From an uncultured Granulosicoccaceae bacterium (GTDB lineage Bacteria; Pseudomonadota; Gammaproteobacteria; Granulosicoccales; Granulosicoccaceae): a DNA stretch of 64,000 nt. Each line of letters opens with the position of its first letter. The stretch's first letter is position 1. Under the pieces are notes generated by a model. The model was not told where the DNA came from. It was given only the letters and a program-made list of their open reading frames with translations, and ran no database searches. The stretch covers positions 21,857 to 85,856 of the forward strand of contig CALGND010000027.1 in the NCBI GenBank assembly GCA_937958675.1. The letters are read 5' to 3'. Below are positions 47,009 through 56,655 of the stretch, piece by piece. A program made the translations under genes and the position numbers.

Positions 47009-49285
47009 TCAAGCTGCGAGATGAACCCTATTCATATCTGTTGAGAAGTATGCCATGCAATTTTTACCTTGCGCCTTTGCGCTGTACATCGCCGTATCGG
47101 CATGCTTGACCAAAGTCTCAGCATCGGCTCCATCATCAGGAAAAAAGGCGCAGCCTACACTGCCACTAACCGTTAGCGTTTTGTTATCTATACAAAACGA
47201 ACAGCACAGCTCACCCAGGATGCCATCAATAAATCTAGTGATCTCGGCTTTGCGCTCGGCCCTGTCAATGATGATGGTAAATTCGTCTCCACCCAAACGT
47301 GCAATAAACACTGATGGCGATGTGTTTGAATTGAGCAGCGCCTCAAGCCGCCTAGCTACCTCCTGAAGCAAATGATCTCCCGCGTCATGCCCTAACGTAT
47401 CGTTAACATGTTTAAAACCATCAAGATCAATAAACAGGACCGCAAATCTAATTTGGCTGACAGCCGCCTGTTGGCACTGAAGGGCTAGCTGCTGTTGAAA
47501 ACTTAAGCGATTGGGTAATCCCGTAAGCGCATCATACCTAGCCAAGGTATAGAGTTCGCTATTAGCCGCTTCTAGGCTATTTTTTTGCTGCTCCAAGGTT
47601 TCAATCAAATAATGATTACGCATAGCATTACCTATACTGTTGCTTGTACTCTCGAGATCAAGATGCTCTTGGCCTGATGGATCTAGCAAAAGATATCCGA
47701 AGAGTGTTTCGCCAGCATGTATCGGGCACATAATCAGCAATCCATTGCTTAGCTCACCCCGTAGCGATTCGGGTAGCAAATCTGTTGCTAAAAACGTTTC
47801 ATCGGAGCTATGCTCAACTTTTCCATACCGAAAAACATGCGCCAAAATGGCATATTTACTGGGTTGCAGTGCAGGCGACGTAAATCTAATCAAAAAACTT
47901 CGTTTAATTTTTAACGTCTCTAGCCAATTAGCCAGCACATGGAGGATCTGCCCAAACTCTGTGCAAGAACTCATTTGCAACTGCATTCTGTTTTGTAAAA
48001 TCTCTGACCTATGCAACTCAAATTCATGATCAAGGCTGACCGACCACGCACGTTCACGTATACGCGCCAAAATTGTTAATACAAACTGCTCATGTTGCTT
48101 GTCTTGTAGTTGCATTGACATGACTTCGGTAAGACATGTCAATTGATGACTCAAATTACTCCACCAATGTATCTCTTCATATTTAATTTTGGCATCTAGA
48201 TGTTGCTCGATGTAATCAAATAATTGGTCATCGCCTGACGTTAACGACGCCCAGTACGCTTTAGTGATTGCAGCGATGCTCACGCCATTGGGCACATTCA
48301 AACCTGCCAACGATAAACCAAGGTCGTTGACGATTTTTTCTTCCGAGTAGTTTATTGAGTTGCTACCATTTTCAGCTTGACTCAAAGTTGATCCACGCAC
48401 TATTAGCTCGTTATCAACAATAACGACATCGGACGTGTGTGCAGCTTGCGTAGCGCATGAATATTCATCGATTGTTTGTAACAATAGCTCAACACAACTG
48501 TTGGCAATGGAATCAATTGGCTGTCGTACGGTAGTGATGGCCGGCGCGTTTTTGGTGGCCTCTGGTGTGTCATCAAAACCCGTTACAGCAATATCATGCG
48601 GAATCCGGAGGCCTTTTGCTGAAATCGCACGTGCAGCGCTCAAGGCCATCAAGTCATTGGCCGCCACTATCGCATCTGGTGGCGCTGTGTCATTCAATAG
48701 TTGCGTTACTGCTGCATAGGTTTCAAACTTATCGTAGTTGCCTTTAATAAAAAGAGATTCATCAATCGTTCGGCCTTGTTCTTTCATCACTTGGCGAAAG
48801 ATATTTTCGCGGCGCAAAGAATAAGGATCATAGGTATAACCTCGAACATAGGCAATACGTTGCCTACTCTCATCTTTTAGCAGGTGAATCATGAGCTGAT
48901 ACATACCGCTTAGCTCGTCCAACAGCACACTGGGCACACCCGTTGTTGACGCATTGAGACAGATTTTGGGAATGTCAAACTGTCCAATAAATCGATCTAA
49001 TTCACTCGCATCCACACTGTGCCCAATACTGCCAGAAATACTGATCAATCCTTTAATTTGTTGTGAGTGGGCCAAGTTATAAATTGCATTGCAAACAAGA
49101 CGTGCATTATCAACACAATTATCGCTACGGCTTAACTCTCTACCGGCAATACACAGCAAACCATAGCCTCGTTGCTTCAAGCCAACTGATATGGTGTCAA
49201 CCAATAGTTTTGGGTAATGAATGTACTCATCTGTGAGTATGGCTATCGTGCCCTTAACGTGACGATCTATCTCGTTAATCTTCAT
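47009..49285 (-). CDS. Diguanylate cyclase with LacI-type ligand-binding sensor domain
   Basis: A 758-residue soluble protein. Residues about 10-300 are a LacI/GalR-type sugar-binding domain (GTIAILTDEYIHYPKLL, AIVAANDLMALSAARAI, IAVTGFDDTPEATK). It has no helix-turn-helix and no signal peptide, so it senses a ligand in the cytoplasm. A helical middle (about 320-440) and a GAF-like region (about 440-570) lead to a GGDEF domain (590-755) with the intact active site ARLGGDEF (GGDEF at 665-669). No RxxD inhibitory site is visible five residues before it. It should make cyclic di-GMP in response to a small molecule. It is transcribed toward the sodium channel gene. Confidence 0.88.
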   Translation of the reverse strand: MKINEIDRHVKGTIAILTDEYIHYPKLLVDTISVGLKQRGYGLLCIAGRELSRSDNCVDNARLVCNAIYNLAHSQQIKGLISISGSIGHSVDASELDRFIGQFDIPKICLNASTTGVPSVLLDELSGMYQLMIHLLKDESRQRIAYVRGYTYDPYSLRRENIFRQVMKEQGRTIDESLFIKGNYDKFETYAAVTQLLNDTAPPDAIVAANDLMALSAARAISAKGLRIPHDIAVTGFDDTPEATKNAPAITTVRQPIDSIANSCVELLLQTIDEYSCATQAAHTSDVVIVDNELIVRGSTLSQAENGSNSINYSEEKIVNDLGLSLAGLNVPNGVSIAAITKAYWASLTSGDDQLFDYIEQHLDAKIKYEEIHWWSNLSHQLTCLTEVMSMQLQDKQHEQFVLTILARIRERAWSVSLDHEFELHRSEILQNRMQLQMSSCTEFGQILHVLANWLETLKIKRSFLIRFTSPALQPSKYAILAHVFRYGKVEHSSDETFLATDLLPESLRGELSNGLLIMCPIHAGETLFGYLLLDPSGQEHLDLESTSNSIGNAMRNHYLIETLEQQKNSLEAANSELYTLARYDALTGLPNRLSFQQQLALQCQQAAVSQIRFAVLFIDLDGFKHVNDTLGHDAGDHLLQEVARRLEALLNSNTSPSVFIARLGGDEFTIIIDRAERKAEITRFIDGILGELCCSFCIDNKTLTVSGSVGCAFFPDDGADAETLVKHADTAMYSAKAQGKNCMAYFSTDMNRVHLAA

Positions 49286-49611
49286 TTGAAGCAGCTCGTG
49301 TGTAATACCGATACGTTGTTGTCAAAGTGACATCGTCTTTTCGCGACCATTAAACGCTAAGGTCACTAATAGTTTCGGCCAACGCTCAGCACACTTTTGG
49401 ATAAGGATAGGCGCGATGTCGCATTTCACACGAATGGTAAAAAAGCGAGTAGTTATAAACGCGCTCTTGTGCGATCACTGCCGCATTTTCTACGATACTG
49501 TTACACGTATTGGAAATCGCATTGTGGCGGGCAAAAAAAAAGCCCCGAAGCCTTGATAGACTCGGAGCTTTTTGATTTATTGCGTCGTCTGTTTAACGAC
49601 TAAAACTGAGC
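49286..49611. other. Region between the GGDEF gene and ahcY
   Basis: This 326-bp stretch holds the GGDEF gene promoter region and the ahcY terminator (49533-49574). A 68-codon open frame on the plus strand (49397-49603) runs through the terminator and has no recognisable features, so it is not annotated as a gene. Confidence 0.55.
49533..49574 (-). terminator. Intrinsic terminator of the metK-ahcY unit
   Basis: On the minus strand AAAAAGCTCCGAG and a matching CTTCGGGGCTTTTT arm form a stem with one mismatch, followed by a run of nine T. The plus strand also ends in T5, so the element may work in both directions. Confidence 0.8.
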
Positions 49612-50901
49612 TTAGTAGCGATAAGTCTCAGGCTTGAATGGGCCTGAGTTATCAATACCTAAGTAATCGGCCTGATCTTTACGCAGCTCGGTTAGGTTAG
49701 CACCGCACTTAGCCAAGTGTAATTCAGCCACTTTCTCGTCCAGTGCTTTTGGCAGTACATGCACATCAACGCTGTATTGATCGGCACGTTCCCATAGTTC
49801 TAGCTGAGCCAGTACTTGGTTAGTGAATGATGCTGACATCACAAAACTTGGGTGGCCTGTAGCACAACCTAGGTTAACTAAGCGGCCTTCAGCCAACAAG
49901 GTAATTCGCTTGCCGTCAGGGAAGATAACTTGATCAACCTGCGGTTTAACGTTCTCCCAAGTGTACTGTTTAAGGCCAGCAACGTCGATCTCGTTATCAA
50001 AGTGACCAATATTACAAACGATTGATTCGTTCTTCATCTTAGCCATGTGATCATGAGTGATTACGTTAACGTTACCGGTCGCTGTAACAAAGATATCTGC
50101 TTGATCAGCAACGTCATCCATGCGAACTACACGATAACCTTCCATCGCTGCTTGCAATGCACAGATTGGATCAACTTCAGTGACCATAACTGATGCACCC
50201 ATACCGCTGAACGCTTGAGCACAACCCTTACCTACGTCACCGTAACCAAGAACAACCGCTACCTTGCCAGCAATCATCACGTCAGTCGCGCGCTTGATAC
50301 CATCAAGTAGTGATTCACGGCAACCGTATAAATTATCAAATTTTGATTTAGTGACCGAATCGTTTACATTGATTGCAGGTACTTTCAACTTGCCAGCTTT
50401 AGCCATCTCATAAAGACGATGCACACCAGTTGTAGTTTCTTCTGAGAGACCTTTAACGTCAGCCAGTAGCTCCGGATAATCTTCGTGCATCATCACGGTT
50501 AGATCGCCACCGTCATCAAGAATCAAGTTAGGCAACCAACCATCAGGGCCTTTGATTGTTTGGTGGATACACCAGTTGAATTCTTCTTCAGTCTCACCTT
50601 TCCAAGCAAATGTAGGAATTCCCGCGGCTGCCATTGCAGCTGCTGCATGATCCTGTGTTGAAAAGATATTGCATGAAGACCAACGAAGCGTGGCGCCCAA
50701 ATCAACCAGTGTTTCCATCAACACTGCGGTTTGAATTGTCATGTGCAAGCAACCAGCGATACGCGCACCTTCTAGTGGCTTTTTGCCTTTAAACTCTTCA
50801 CGCAGTGCCATCAAACCAGGCATCTCGTGCTCCGCCATGGCAATTTCCATGCGACCAAAATCTGCTTGTTTGATATCGGCAACTTTGTAATCTGTACTCA
50901 T
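49612..50901 (-). CDS. ahcY: Adenosylhomocysteinase
   Basis: AhcY hydrolyses S-adenosylhomocysteine to adenosine and homocysteine and relieves product inhibition of methyltransferases. The 429-residue length is that of the form lacking the roughly 40-residue insertion found in many proteobacterial and plant enzymes. The NAD-binding motif is [15 protein letters not shown], and the catalytic stretch [21 protein letters not shown] is intact. It follows metK by 47 bp on the same strand, so synthesis and recycling of SAM are joined. Confidence 0.97.
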   Translation of the reverse strand: MSTDYKVADIKQADFGRMEIAMAEHEMPGLMALREEFKGKKPLEGARIAGCLHMTIQTAVLMETLVDLGATLRWSSCNIFSTQDHAAAAMAAAGIPTFAWKGETEEEFNWCIHQTIKGPDGWLPNLILDDGGDLTVMMHEDYPELLADVKGLSEETTTGVHRLYEMAKAGKLKVPAINVNDSVTKSKFDNLYGCRESLLDGIKRATDVMIAGKVAVVLGYGDVGKGCAQAFSGMGASVMVTEVDPICALQAAMEGYRVVRMDDVADQADIFVTATGNVNVITHDHMAKMKNESIVCNIGHFDNEIDVAGLKQYTWENVKPQVDQVIFPDGKRITLLAEGRLVNLGCATGHPSFVMSASFTNQVLAQLELWERADQYSVDVHVLPKALDEKVAELHLAKCGANLTELRKDQADYLGIDNSGPFKPETYRY

Positions 50902-50948
50902 TAGTAATAATTCCTGTTTGTAGTCAATACCGCGTAGTCAATACCGGA

Positions 50949-52115
50949 CTAAATTCCGGCGGCCTGACGCAAAGCATCAGCACGGTCTGTTTGTTCCCAA
51001 GTGAAATCTGCATGCTCACGACCAAAGTGGCCATACGCAGCTGTTTGACGGTAGATCGGACGTAATAAATCGAGCATCGTCACGATGCCATAAGGCCGTA
51101 GGTCGAACACATCACCAACAATGTCTTCAATCTTTCGATCGTCAACTTTGCCCGTACCGAAAGTATCAACCGTAATAGATGTTGGCTTTGCAACACCGAT
51201 TGCGTAAGAAACTTGGATCTCGCATTTATCAGCAAGGCCAGCCGCGACAATGTTTTTTGCAACATAGCGACCTGCATATGCAGCCGAACGGTCAACCTTT
51301 GAAGGATCTTTACCAGAGAAAGCTCCACCACCATGACGCGCCATACCACCGTAGGTATCAACAATAATCTTACGTCCTGTTAGGCCGCAATCACCTACCG
51401 GGCCACCGATAACAAAGTTACCAGTTGGGTTAATGTGGATGTTCTCGCTTGGACATTCAGCTAACCAATTTGCTGGCAAGATTGGCTTGATGATGTTTTC
51501 CATAACACCTTCGCGCAAATCAGATAATGAAACGTCTGGGTCGTGCTGTGTAGATAAAACAACCGCGTCGATAGCAACTGGCTTGCCTTCTTGATAACGT
51601 AGAGTTACCTGACTCTTCGCATCTGGGCGCAACCAAGGTAATGTCCCTGCCTTACGCATCTTGGCTTGTTGTTCAACCAAACGATGTGAGTAGGTAATCG
51701 GCGCAGGCATTAGTACGTCAGTTTCGTTGTTGGCATAACCAAACATCAAACCTTGGTCGCCAGCACCTTGCTCTTCAGGAGCAGCACGATCAACACCTTG
51801 TGCAATGTCGACAGACTGCTTACCAATGCCGTTTAATACCGCACAAGTTGCGCCATCAAAACCAACATCAGATCGGTCATAACCGATCTCTAAAACTGTT
51901 TTACGAACCAGATCTTCTAGGTCAACATAGGCTGAGGTTGTCACCTCACCGGCAATGACAACCAAGCCGGTTTTTACCATAGTCTCAACAGCAACACGCG
52001 AGCCCGGGTCTTGAGCCAGCAGTGAATCCAATACCGCATCTGATATCTGATCAGCCATCTTGTCCGGATGACCTTCAGAGACGGATTCGGATGTAAATAT
52101 GTAATCTTTAGCCAT
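50949..52115 (-). CDS. metK: S-adenosylmethionine synthetase
   Basis: MetK makes SAM from methionine and ATP. The 388-residue protein has [18 protein letters not shown], the hexapeptide [12 protein letters not shown] and [19 protein letters not shown]. The ATG at 52115 has GAGAG about 9 nt upstream. SAM made here serves LipA, MiaB, RsmA and RlmI in the window. A leader with a long-range inverted repeat precedes it. Confidence 0.98.
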   Translation of the reverse strand: MAKDYIFTSESVSEGHPDKMADQISDAVLDSLLAQDPGSRVAVETMVKTGLVVIAGEVTTSAYVDLEDLVRKTVLEIGYDRSDVGFDGATCAVLNGIGKQSVDIAQGVDRAAPEEQGAGDQGLMFGYANNETDVLMPAPITYSHRLVEQQAKMRKAGTLPWLRPDAKSQVTLRYQEGKPVAIDAVVLSTQHDPDVSLSDLREGVMENIIKPILPANWLAECPSENIHINPTGNFVIGGPVGDCGLTGRKIIVDTYGGMARHGGGAFSGKDPSKVDRSAAYAGRYVAKNIVAAGLADKCEIQVSYAIGVAKPTSITVDTFGTGKVDDRKIEDIVGDVFDLRPYGIVTMLDLLRPIYRQTAAYGHFGREHADFTWEQTDRADALRQAAGI

Positions 52116-52131
52116 TCGTGCAATCTCTCAT

Positions 52132-52253
52132 TTGTAAGGCGAGCTTATTGTACATTTAAATACATAAAGAAATCTTTATATTTCTACAAGCCTTTGTCTT
52201 AAAAGGGTTGTAGGGCGACCTGGTCGTCAATATACAAGCACTTAGCCTTACAA
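52132..52253 (-). promoter_or_regulatory. Possible structured leader or operator region of metK
   Basis: TTGTAAGGC (52132-52140) and GCCTTACAA (52245-52253) are perfect 9-base inverted partners enclosing about 104 bases. Inside lie a hairpin-like ATAAAGA/TCTTTAT pair (about 52163-52179) and a GC-rich CGACC/GGTCG palindrome. In the RNA the 3' arm ends about 16 nt before the start codon, next to the ribosome binding site. It does not match SAM-I, SAM-II or SAH riboswitch consensus as I know them. Part of it could instead be promoter or repressor sites. Confidence 0.4.
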
Positions 52254-52355
52254 AACCAATGCCAAAACAGAGCAAATGCTCAATCAAATCGCTACTTTAG
52301 GGATATTGGGGTAAGACATGCAGGATGTGGTTTTGAACCCGGAGGGCAATAGCCT

Positions 52356-52375
52356 AAGCCCACCTTCGTGGGAAT
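52356..52375. repeat. Small palindromic intergenic repeat, copy 1
   Basis: CCCAC (52359-52363), a 4-nt loop and GTGGG (52368-52372) followed by AATG. The same layout (CCCGC, 4-nt loop, GCGGG, AATG) occurs at 59488-59504. Both sit right at the 3' end of a gene, as REP-like elements do. Confidence 0.45.
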
Positions 52376-52387
52376 GGCAGTGTGTTA

Positions 52388-53881
52388 TTACTTGCGAACG
52401 AAGCTCGGTAGTTCGATTACGTATGAATCGACCGAACCTGAGTCATACCAATCCGAGCCAAATATGATACGTGTGCCCGATGGGCTCATGGTGGCGTGGG
52501 GTTCGCCAAAGTAAGGAGGATACCCGCCCTGCTTTGCGTGTTTCCCAAATGAACGATGTTGTGCCAAACGGCAAACGACTTCGTTTTCAGGATCGGTGTT
52601 GGCTAGATAGATTTCGGAGAACAAGGCAGGCGCTTTACGGTCATTGGAAAACCACTTGAATTGATCGTATCCGATACTCGACATAGCCACCCACCCAGGC
52701 AGCTGATAAGCCTGTGCAGATACATGTGTACCACTTGTGGTGTACGGATACCCTTTTGCTTCATTAATGATGGGGCGACATTCACCGGTTTCGAGATTGT
52801 GTTCAACCAAGTGGCCAATCCCTTGCCAAATGTCTTCATTGCAGCCATTTGGCGACGCATTAAATACGGTGGTATAAATGGCATCCTGGCCATCATGCGT
52901 ACGACCAACATTGGCATGCTCGTGGTATTTAACCATGTCCAAGCGTGCCTCAACCGTTTCTAGATCCAGCCCCAGTACGGTCCCTTGATACCAAAAACGC
53001 TTACCACTTGGTGCTGGGGAGGGTGCGGTCCATGGGTCCCACTCTGTATCTTTACCAATGGCTTGAACGACTGTTTCGTCTGTGCTTATTCGATAAGACA
53101 GCATGACGCCTTTTTTATCGGCTACAGCGCAACGAAAGCCAAATAAATCATCATCCAAAGATTGCATCTGTATATCGCCGCCGCCTGTGGGTAAACCGCG
53201 CGATCCACACTGCTTGGAGAAGTCCTTTATGACGGAAGATTTATTCTTTTTAATGTCATAGCGTTTAAACAAGCCGTAGTCGCCTGATGCTTTGCTAACA
53301 AAAAAGAACTCATTAGGGTCCGAGTGGCTCCAATGGACTTCTTCTAGATCAGACGGGATCATTTTTAATTCACGAATCGGCTCATAGGTTTGACCATCAA
53401 GCAACACATGCTTACCGCCTGAGGCAGTCCGCTGAAACAAAATCATCAACGATTCATCGGCATTCCAAACTTGCATAGTGCTGTAAGCAGGTTTGCGTAC
53501 TTCGCCAAACTTACTGTCAGTAATACGCGTTACGTGCGTGCCAAAAGCAGGATCCTTATAGGCTTTTAAATAGGGCGGTTTAGCAACAGGCTTAACCGCT
53601 ACTCGCTTTGTGTCGATAGGTAAGCCTTCACACAAATTAATGCCGCTAGTGTTTTGCGCAACTTTGAGCGCAACCTTCGAAATCCTTGCAGCTTTAGTCG
53701 ACGGTGCTAGCTCGACCACTTCGGGCGTGAGCACCGATGCTGTGGCAGCTCTCAGGGTCGCTGAGCTTGCAGTGACTGCACTGCCTTGCTCTGGAGAATC
53801 GTATCCACAACTAACAAGTCCACAACTAACAATGGATAATGCTGAAATTGAAAAGAGAGTTAGTAAGCGCATAGCCTTCAC
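52388..53881 (-). CDS. Lipoprotein with predicted beta-propeller fold
   Basis: A 497-residue protein starting with a lipoprotein signal; the candidate lipobox cysteines are in LSIVSC and LVSC (residues about 20 and 25). An alanine/serine-rich linker precedes the main domain. From about residue 120 on, repeated blade-like units occur (for example MQVWNADESLMILFQR, HWSHSDPNEFFFVSK, ATMSPSGTRIIFGSDW), typical of TolB/WD40-like propellers. No catalytic motif is recognised, so substrate binding or scaffolding is only a guess. The start is GTG at 53881 or ATG at 53872. Confidence 0.75.
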   Translation of the reverse strand: MKAMRLLTLFSISALSIVSCGLVSCGYDSPEQGSAVTASSATLRAATASVLTPEVVELAPSTKAARISKVALKVAQNTSGINLCEGLPIDTKRVAVKPVAKPPYLKAYKDPAFGTHVTRITDSKFGEVRKPAYSTMQVWNADESLMILFQRTASGGKHVLLDGQTYEPIRELKMIPSDLEEVHWSHSDPNEFFFVSKASGDYGLFKRYDIKKNKSSVIKDFSKQCGSRGLPTGGGDIQMQSLDDDLFGFRCAVADKKGVMLSYRISTDETVVQAIGKDTEWDPWTAPSPAPSGKRFWYQGTVLGLDLETVEARLDMVKYHEHANVGRTHDGQDAIYTTVFNASPNGCNEDIWQGIGHLVEHNLETGECRPIINEAKGYPYTTSGTHVSAQAYQLPGWVAMSSIGYDQFKWFSNDRKAPALFSEIYLANTDPENEVVCRLAQHRSFGKHAKQGGYPPYFGEPHATMSPSGTRIIFGSDWYDSGSVDSYVIELPSFVRK

Positions 53882-54000
53882 TGGCGTATTGATATGTTTA
53901 GAAGTATTGGTATTGTGAATTATGCAACGATGTTGCTAGAGAAACCGTGCAGCACTAATCAATTTGCTAGTGCTACACGGCAGTCAAAGTAGATAGCTGC

Positions 54001-54459
54001 CTAGAACGGTATGTCGTCATCAAACTCAGCACCCGCCGGAGCAGCCATCGCAGGCTGTTGTTGTGGTCGTTGCTGCTGTTGATTATTTGATGGCCTAAAA
54101 TCACCACCGCTATCACTAGGGCGACCACCCAGCAATTGCAGATTATTTGCAATAACCTGTGTGCTGTACCGATCTTCACCCGTCTTTTTATCTTGGTACT
54201 TATCCGTGCGGATAGAACCCTCGATATAAACCTGCGAACCCTTCTTGCAGTATTCGCCAGCTATCTCACCGAGTCGGTTGAACAAGGTCACGCGATGCCA
54301 TTCGGTGCGCTCTTGTTTTTGACCGGTGTTTTTGTCTGTCCAGCCTTCTGATGTGGCGATATTGATAGTCACAACGGCGCTGCCGCTGGGGGTATATCGA
54401 ACCTCTGGATCTCCACCCAGATTGCCAACCAAAATAACCTTATTTACACCTCGTGCCAT
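54001..54459 (-). CDS. ssb: Single-stranded DNA-binding protein
   Basis: A 152-residue SSB with an N-terminal OB fold ([43 protein letters not shown]), a Q/P/G-rich linker and the conserved acidic tail DDDIPF that recruits repair and replication partners. AGGAG precedes the start by 8-9 nt. uvrA, often the divergent neighbour of ssb, lies 2.2 kb away with yajR and a small gene between them. Confidence 0.97.
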   Translation of the reverse strand: MARGVNKVILVGNLGGDPEVRYTPSGSAVVTINIATSEGWTDKNTGQKQERTEWHRVTLFNRLGEIAGEYCKKGSQVYIEGSIRTDKYQDKKTGEDRYSTQVIANNLQLLGGRPSDSGGDFRPSNNQQQQRPQQQPAMAAPAGAEFDDDIPF

Positions 54460-54512
54460 GATTTGTTTCTCCTGTGAATGATTAGCGCCCGTCCGTGGCG
54501 CAGCCCCAGTTT

Positions 54513-54640
54513 ACCGCAAGCTAGGAGCATTGGTATTGCTAAAGTGTGACTTGTCGATATTGGGTGGGCAACGCCATCATCCAGCGCCACAGCTACCTGT
54601 TGAACCTCGGCAGATTGCTCAATTCAACGGTTTATGGCCG
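54513..54640 (-). pseudogene. Decayed remnant of a yajR 3' end
   Basis: This stretch matches the last roughly 110 bases of the yajR-like gene and its 3' flank (55154-55280) on the same strand, for example TGTGACTTGTCGAT and TCATCCAGCGCCACAG in both. Translated on the minus strand it still gives VAVALDDGVAH, equivalent to VAVALDEGVAY of the intact gene, but frameshifts and stops break the frame. It is a partial duplicate without a working gene. Confidence 0.8.
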
Positions 54641-54690
54641 CTTTTAGGGAAATTCGAGAAACTGCTATTCAAAACCAGTGCCGTGACAAA

Positions 54691-55077
54691 TCAGCGAAAT
54701 GTACCAGTGCCGTAGGAGCGCTTAAATTTGGTCAGGCTGCCTGACGTCTCATCGAGCTGAAAAGTGTACTGTAACCAAACACCCTTATACCCTGCCCGGT
54801 TAAAAAAGAATCCAGCTGTGAACCACTTTTCATTAGCAGGCAGCGCTTCTCCCTGCCACAAAACATCATTTTGCCAAGCATAGCCATTGTCGGTCATGTT
54901 AGCCATATCGAGCATGACACCGGGTTTCGACATAACTTGCCGCTTGATAGCCCATCGCTCATCTGTCGTTAAGGGTTTGTTTGTGGAGTGTAAACCTTCA
55001 GCGTACGAACCAGTGCTGTAGCCGACAAACAAAAGGAGCAACAGCAGAGCCGGATAATAGTGAAAACGCGTGTTCAT
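54691..55077 (-). CDS. Small secreted protein of unknown function
   Basis: A 128-residue protein with a signal peptide (residues about 8-26, ending SYAEG). The mature part is rich in aromatic residues and contains AWQNDVLWQGEALP and WFTAGFFFNRAGYKGVWLQYTF. I do not recognise the family. It sits between the intact yajR gene and the decayed copy of its 3' end, so it may have arrived with the duplication. An 11-bp direct repeat ACCAGTGCCGT at 54703-54713 and 54674-54684 straddles its stop codon. Confidence 0.7.
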   Translation of the reverse strand: MNTRFHYYPALLLLLLFVGYSTGSYAEGLHSTNKPLTTDERWAIKRQVMSKPGVMLDMANMTDNGYAWQNDVLWQGEALPANEKWFTAGFFFNRAGYKGVWLQYTFQLDETSGSLTKFKRSYGTGTFR

Positions 55078-55163
55078 AAAGCAATCCCAATAGAGAGCCT
55101 GGGATCAGGCTAGCATAGCAGGGAGTGAGTTTCGAATACTATTCACACTTGGGTTAGCGCACG

Positions 55164-56498
55164 CTAGGCAACTGGCGTATTGCCGAACTGTGACTTGTCG
55201 ATCTTTAAGTAGGCAACGCCCTCATCCAGCGCCACAGCCACCTCTTCAACGCCTGGCAGACTAGACAACTCAGAGGTAATTGCCGCCTCTCCGCTTGCCA
55301 TCTGGCTCTCTGACAGCACCTTACGCAACCTGCTCAGCTTCAATGGACGCTTAAAACCCAGTAACACCAATATCCACAATAAACAGGCCACAGCCAAAAC
55401 GATAAATAGCCATTGCGCGTTAGCGACGCCTAGCAACCAACCACCACCTGCACCACCCACAAAAGCACCCATAAATTGGCTACTGGCGTAAATACCGGTG
55501 GCACTGCCCCGCGAAGCTGCCGGAGCAATACGCGATACTAGTGACGGCAACAGGGCTTCCATGGTGCTAAAAAAACCGAAAAATAAAGCCATGCCGATCA
55601 CCAGCATTTTGACCTGTGAGGAGAATTGCGAGAACAGCAATAAGGACACCATCAAACCAACAATGCATATGATCAATACACCACGCATCATTTTGCGTTC
55701 GGCCAACATCAGTAAAGGGATAAGCATCGCGATAGCGAAGGCGAATGAGCCTAAATAAAGTTGCCAATGCTGATCAGCAGGCAAACCGCTTTTAACCAAT
55801 AGTGGTGGCACAGCGACAAACGTGGCGGTTACCAATACGTGTAAGTAAAAAATGCTGAAATCCAAACGCAACAATTGTGGGTGGCGTAAAAGTTCAAACA
55901 CAGTTGAGGCTTTGGCACTGGTGTCAGCACTAAACCCACCCTGTAGCGGGTCAGGTACCAAAAAGTACAACACCAACAAACCCAGAATCGCCATGCCACC
56001 AGTAAACCAAAACAGCCAGGCAATTGATAACCATTTAATGAGAACGGGCCCTAGCAACAAGGCCAATAGAAAGGAGAAGCCGATGCTGGCGCCGAGCATC
56101 GCCATCATTTTGGTGCGTTGATCATCACGGCTTAGATCAGCGGCTAATGCCATCAACACTGCGGCGATGGCGCCGGAACCTTGCAAGGCCCGGCCAAAAA
56201 TGACCCAGTAGATCGAGTCGGATAGTGCCGCCACGGCACTACCTACTATCATCAGAATTAAGCCAGCCGCTATAACCGGTTTGCGCCCAAATTTGTCACT
56301 TAATCGGCCAAAGGGTATCTGCAGCAATGCTTGAAACAAGCCGTACACACCGATGGCTAAACCAATCAAAAATGGTGTGCTGTGCTCGTAATCAGTGGCC
56401 AGTAAGCTAAATACCGGCAAGATCACGAACAAACCCAGCATGCGTGTAAGGTAGATCAGTGATAGTGACCACGCTGCGCGCTTTTCTGATGGCAGCAT
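55164..56498 (-). CDS. yajR: MFS transporter, YajR-like with C-terminal YAM domain
   Basis: A twelve-helix major facilitator exporter. Motif A is GRLSDKFGRKPVI after the second helix, and the opening MLPSEKRAAWSLSLIYLTRMLGLF resembles YajR. After the last helix a soluble domain (about the last 75 residues, LPGVEEVAVALDEGVAYLKID) matches the ferredoxin-like YAM domain of YajR. Substrate is unknown. The ATG at 56498 is preferred by family comparison, though the frame opens at 56582. It is divergent from uvrA. Confidence 0.87.
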   Translation of the reverse strand: MLPSEKRAAWSLSLIYLTRMLGLFVILPVFSLLATDYEHSTPFLIGLAIGVYGLFQALLQIPFGRLSDKFGRKPVIAAGLILMIVGSAVAALSDSIYWVIFGRALQGSGAIAAVLMALAADLSRDDQRTKMMAMLGASIGFSFLLALLLGPVLIKWLSIAWLFWFTGGMAILGLLVLYFLVPDPLQGGFSADTSAKASTVFELLRHPQLLRLDFSIFYLHVLVTATFVAVPPLLVKSGLPADQHWQLYLGSFAFAIAMLIPLLMLAERKMMRGVLIICIVGLMVSLLLFSQFSSQVKMLVIGMALFFGFFSTMEALLPSLVSRIAPAASRGSATGIYASSQFMGAFVGGAGGGWLLGVANAQWLFIVLAVACLLWILVLLGFKRPLKLSRLRKVLSESQMASGEAAITSELSSLPGVEEVAVALDEGVAYLKIDKSQFGNTPVA

Positions 56499-56655
56499 GC
56501 CGCTTGAGGGAGAATTAGACAAAAAACCGATGACCCTGATTAGTGGATAACGCGCTATATTAGCAACACACACGCAGCCCATATTAGCAGCAATAAGGGC
56601 AGCGTTAACGATTTACCTGCCCCGTTTTTAAACACTCAGGCAAGCCTACGCCCTT

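Noticed and set aside
49397..49603. 68-codon plus-strand frame near ahcY
   Set aside because: It passes through the intrinsic terminator and has no family features or ribosome binding site.
52116..52260. metK leader as a known SAM-I, SAM-II or SAH riboswitch
   Set aside because: The consensus segments of these classes could not be found by eye, so only an undefined structured leader is proposed.
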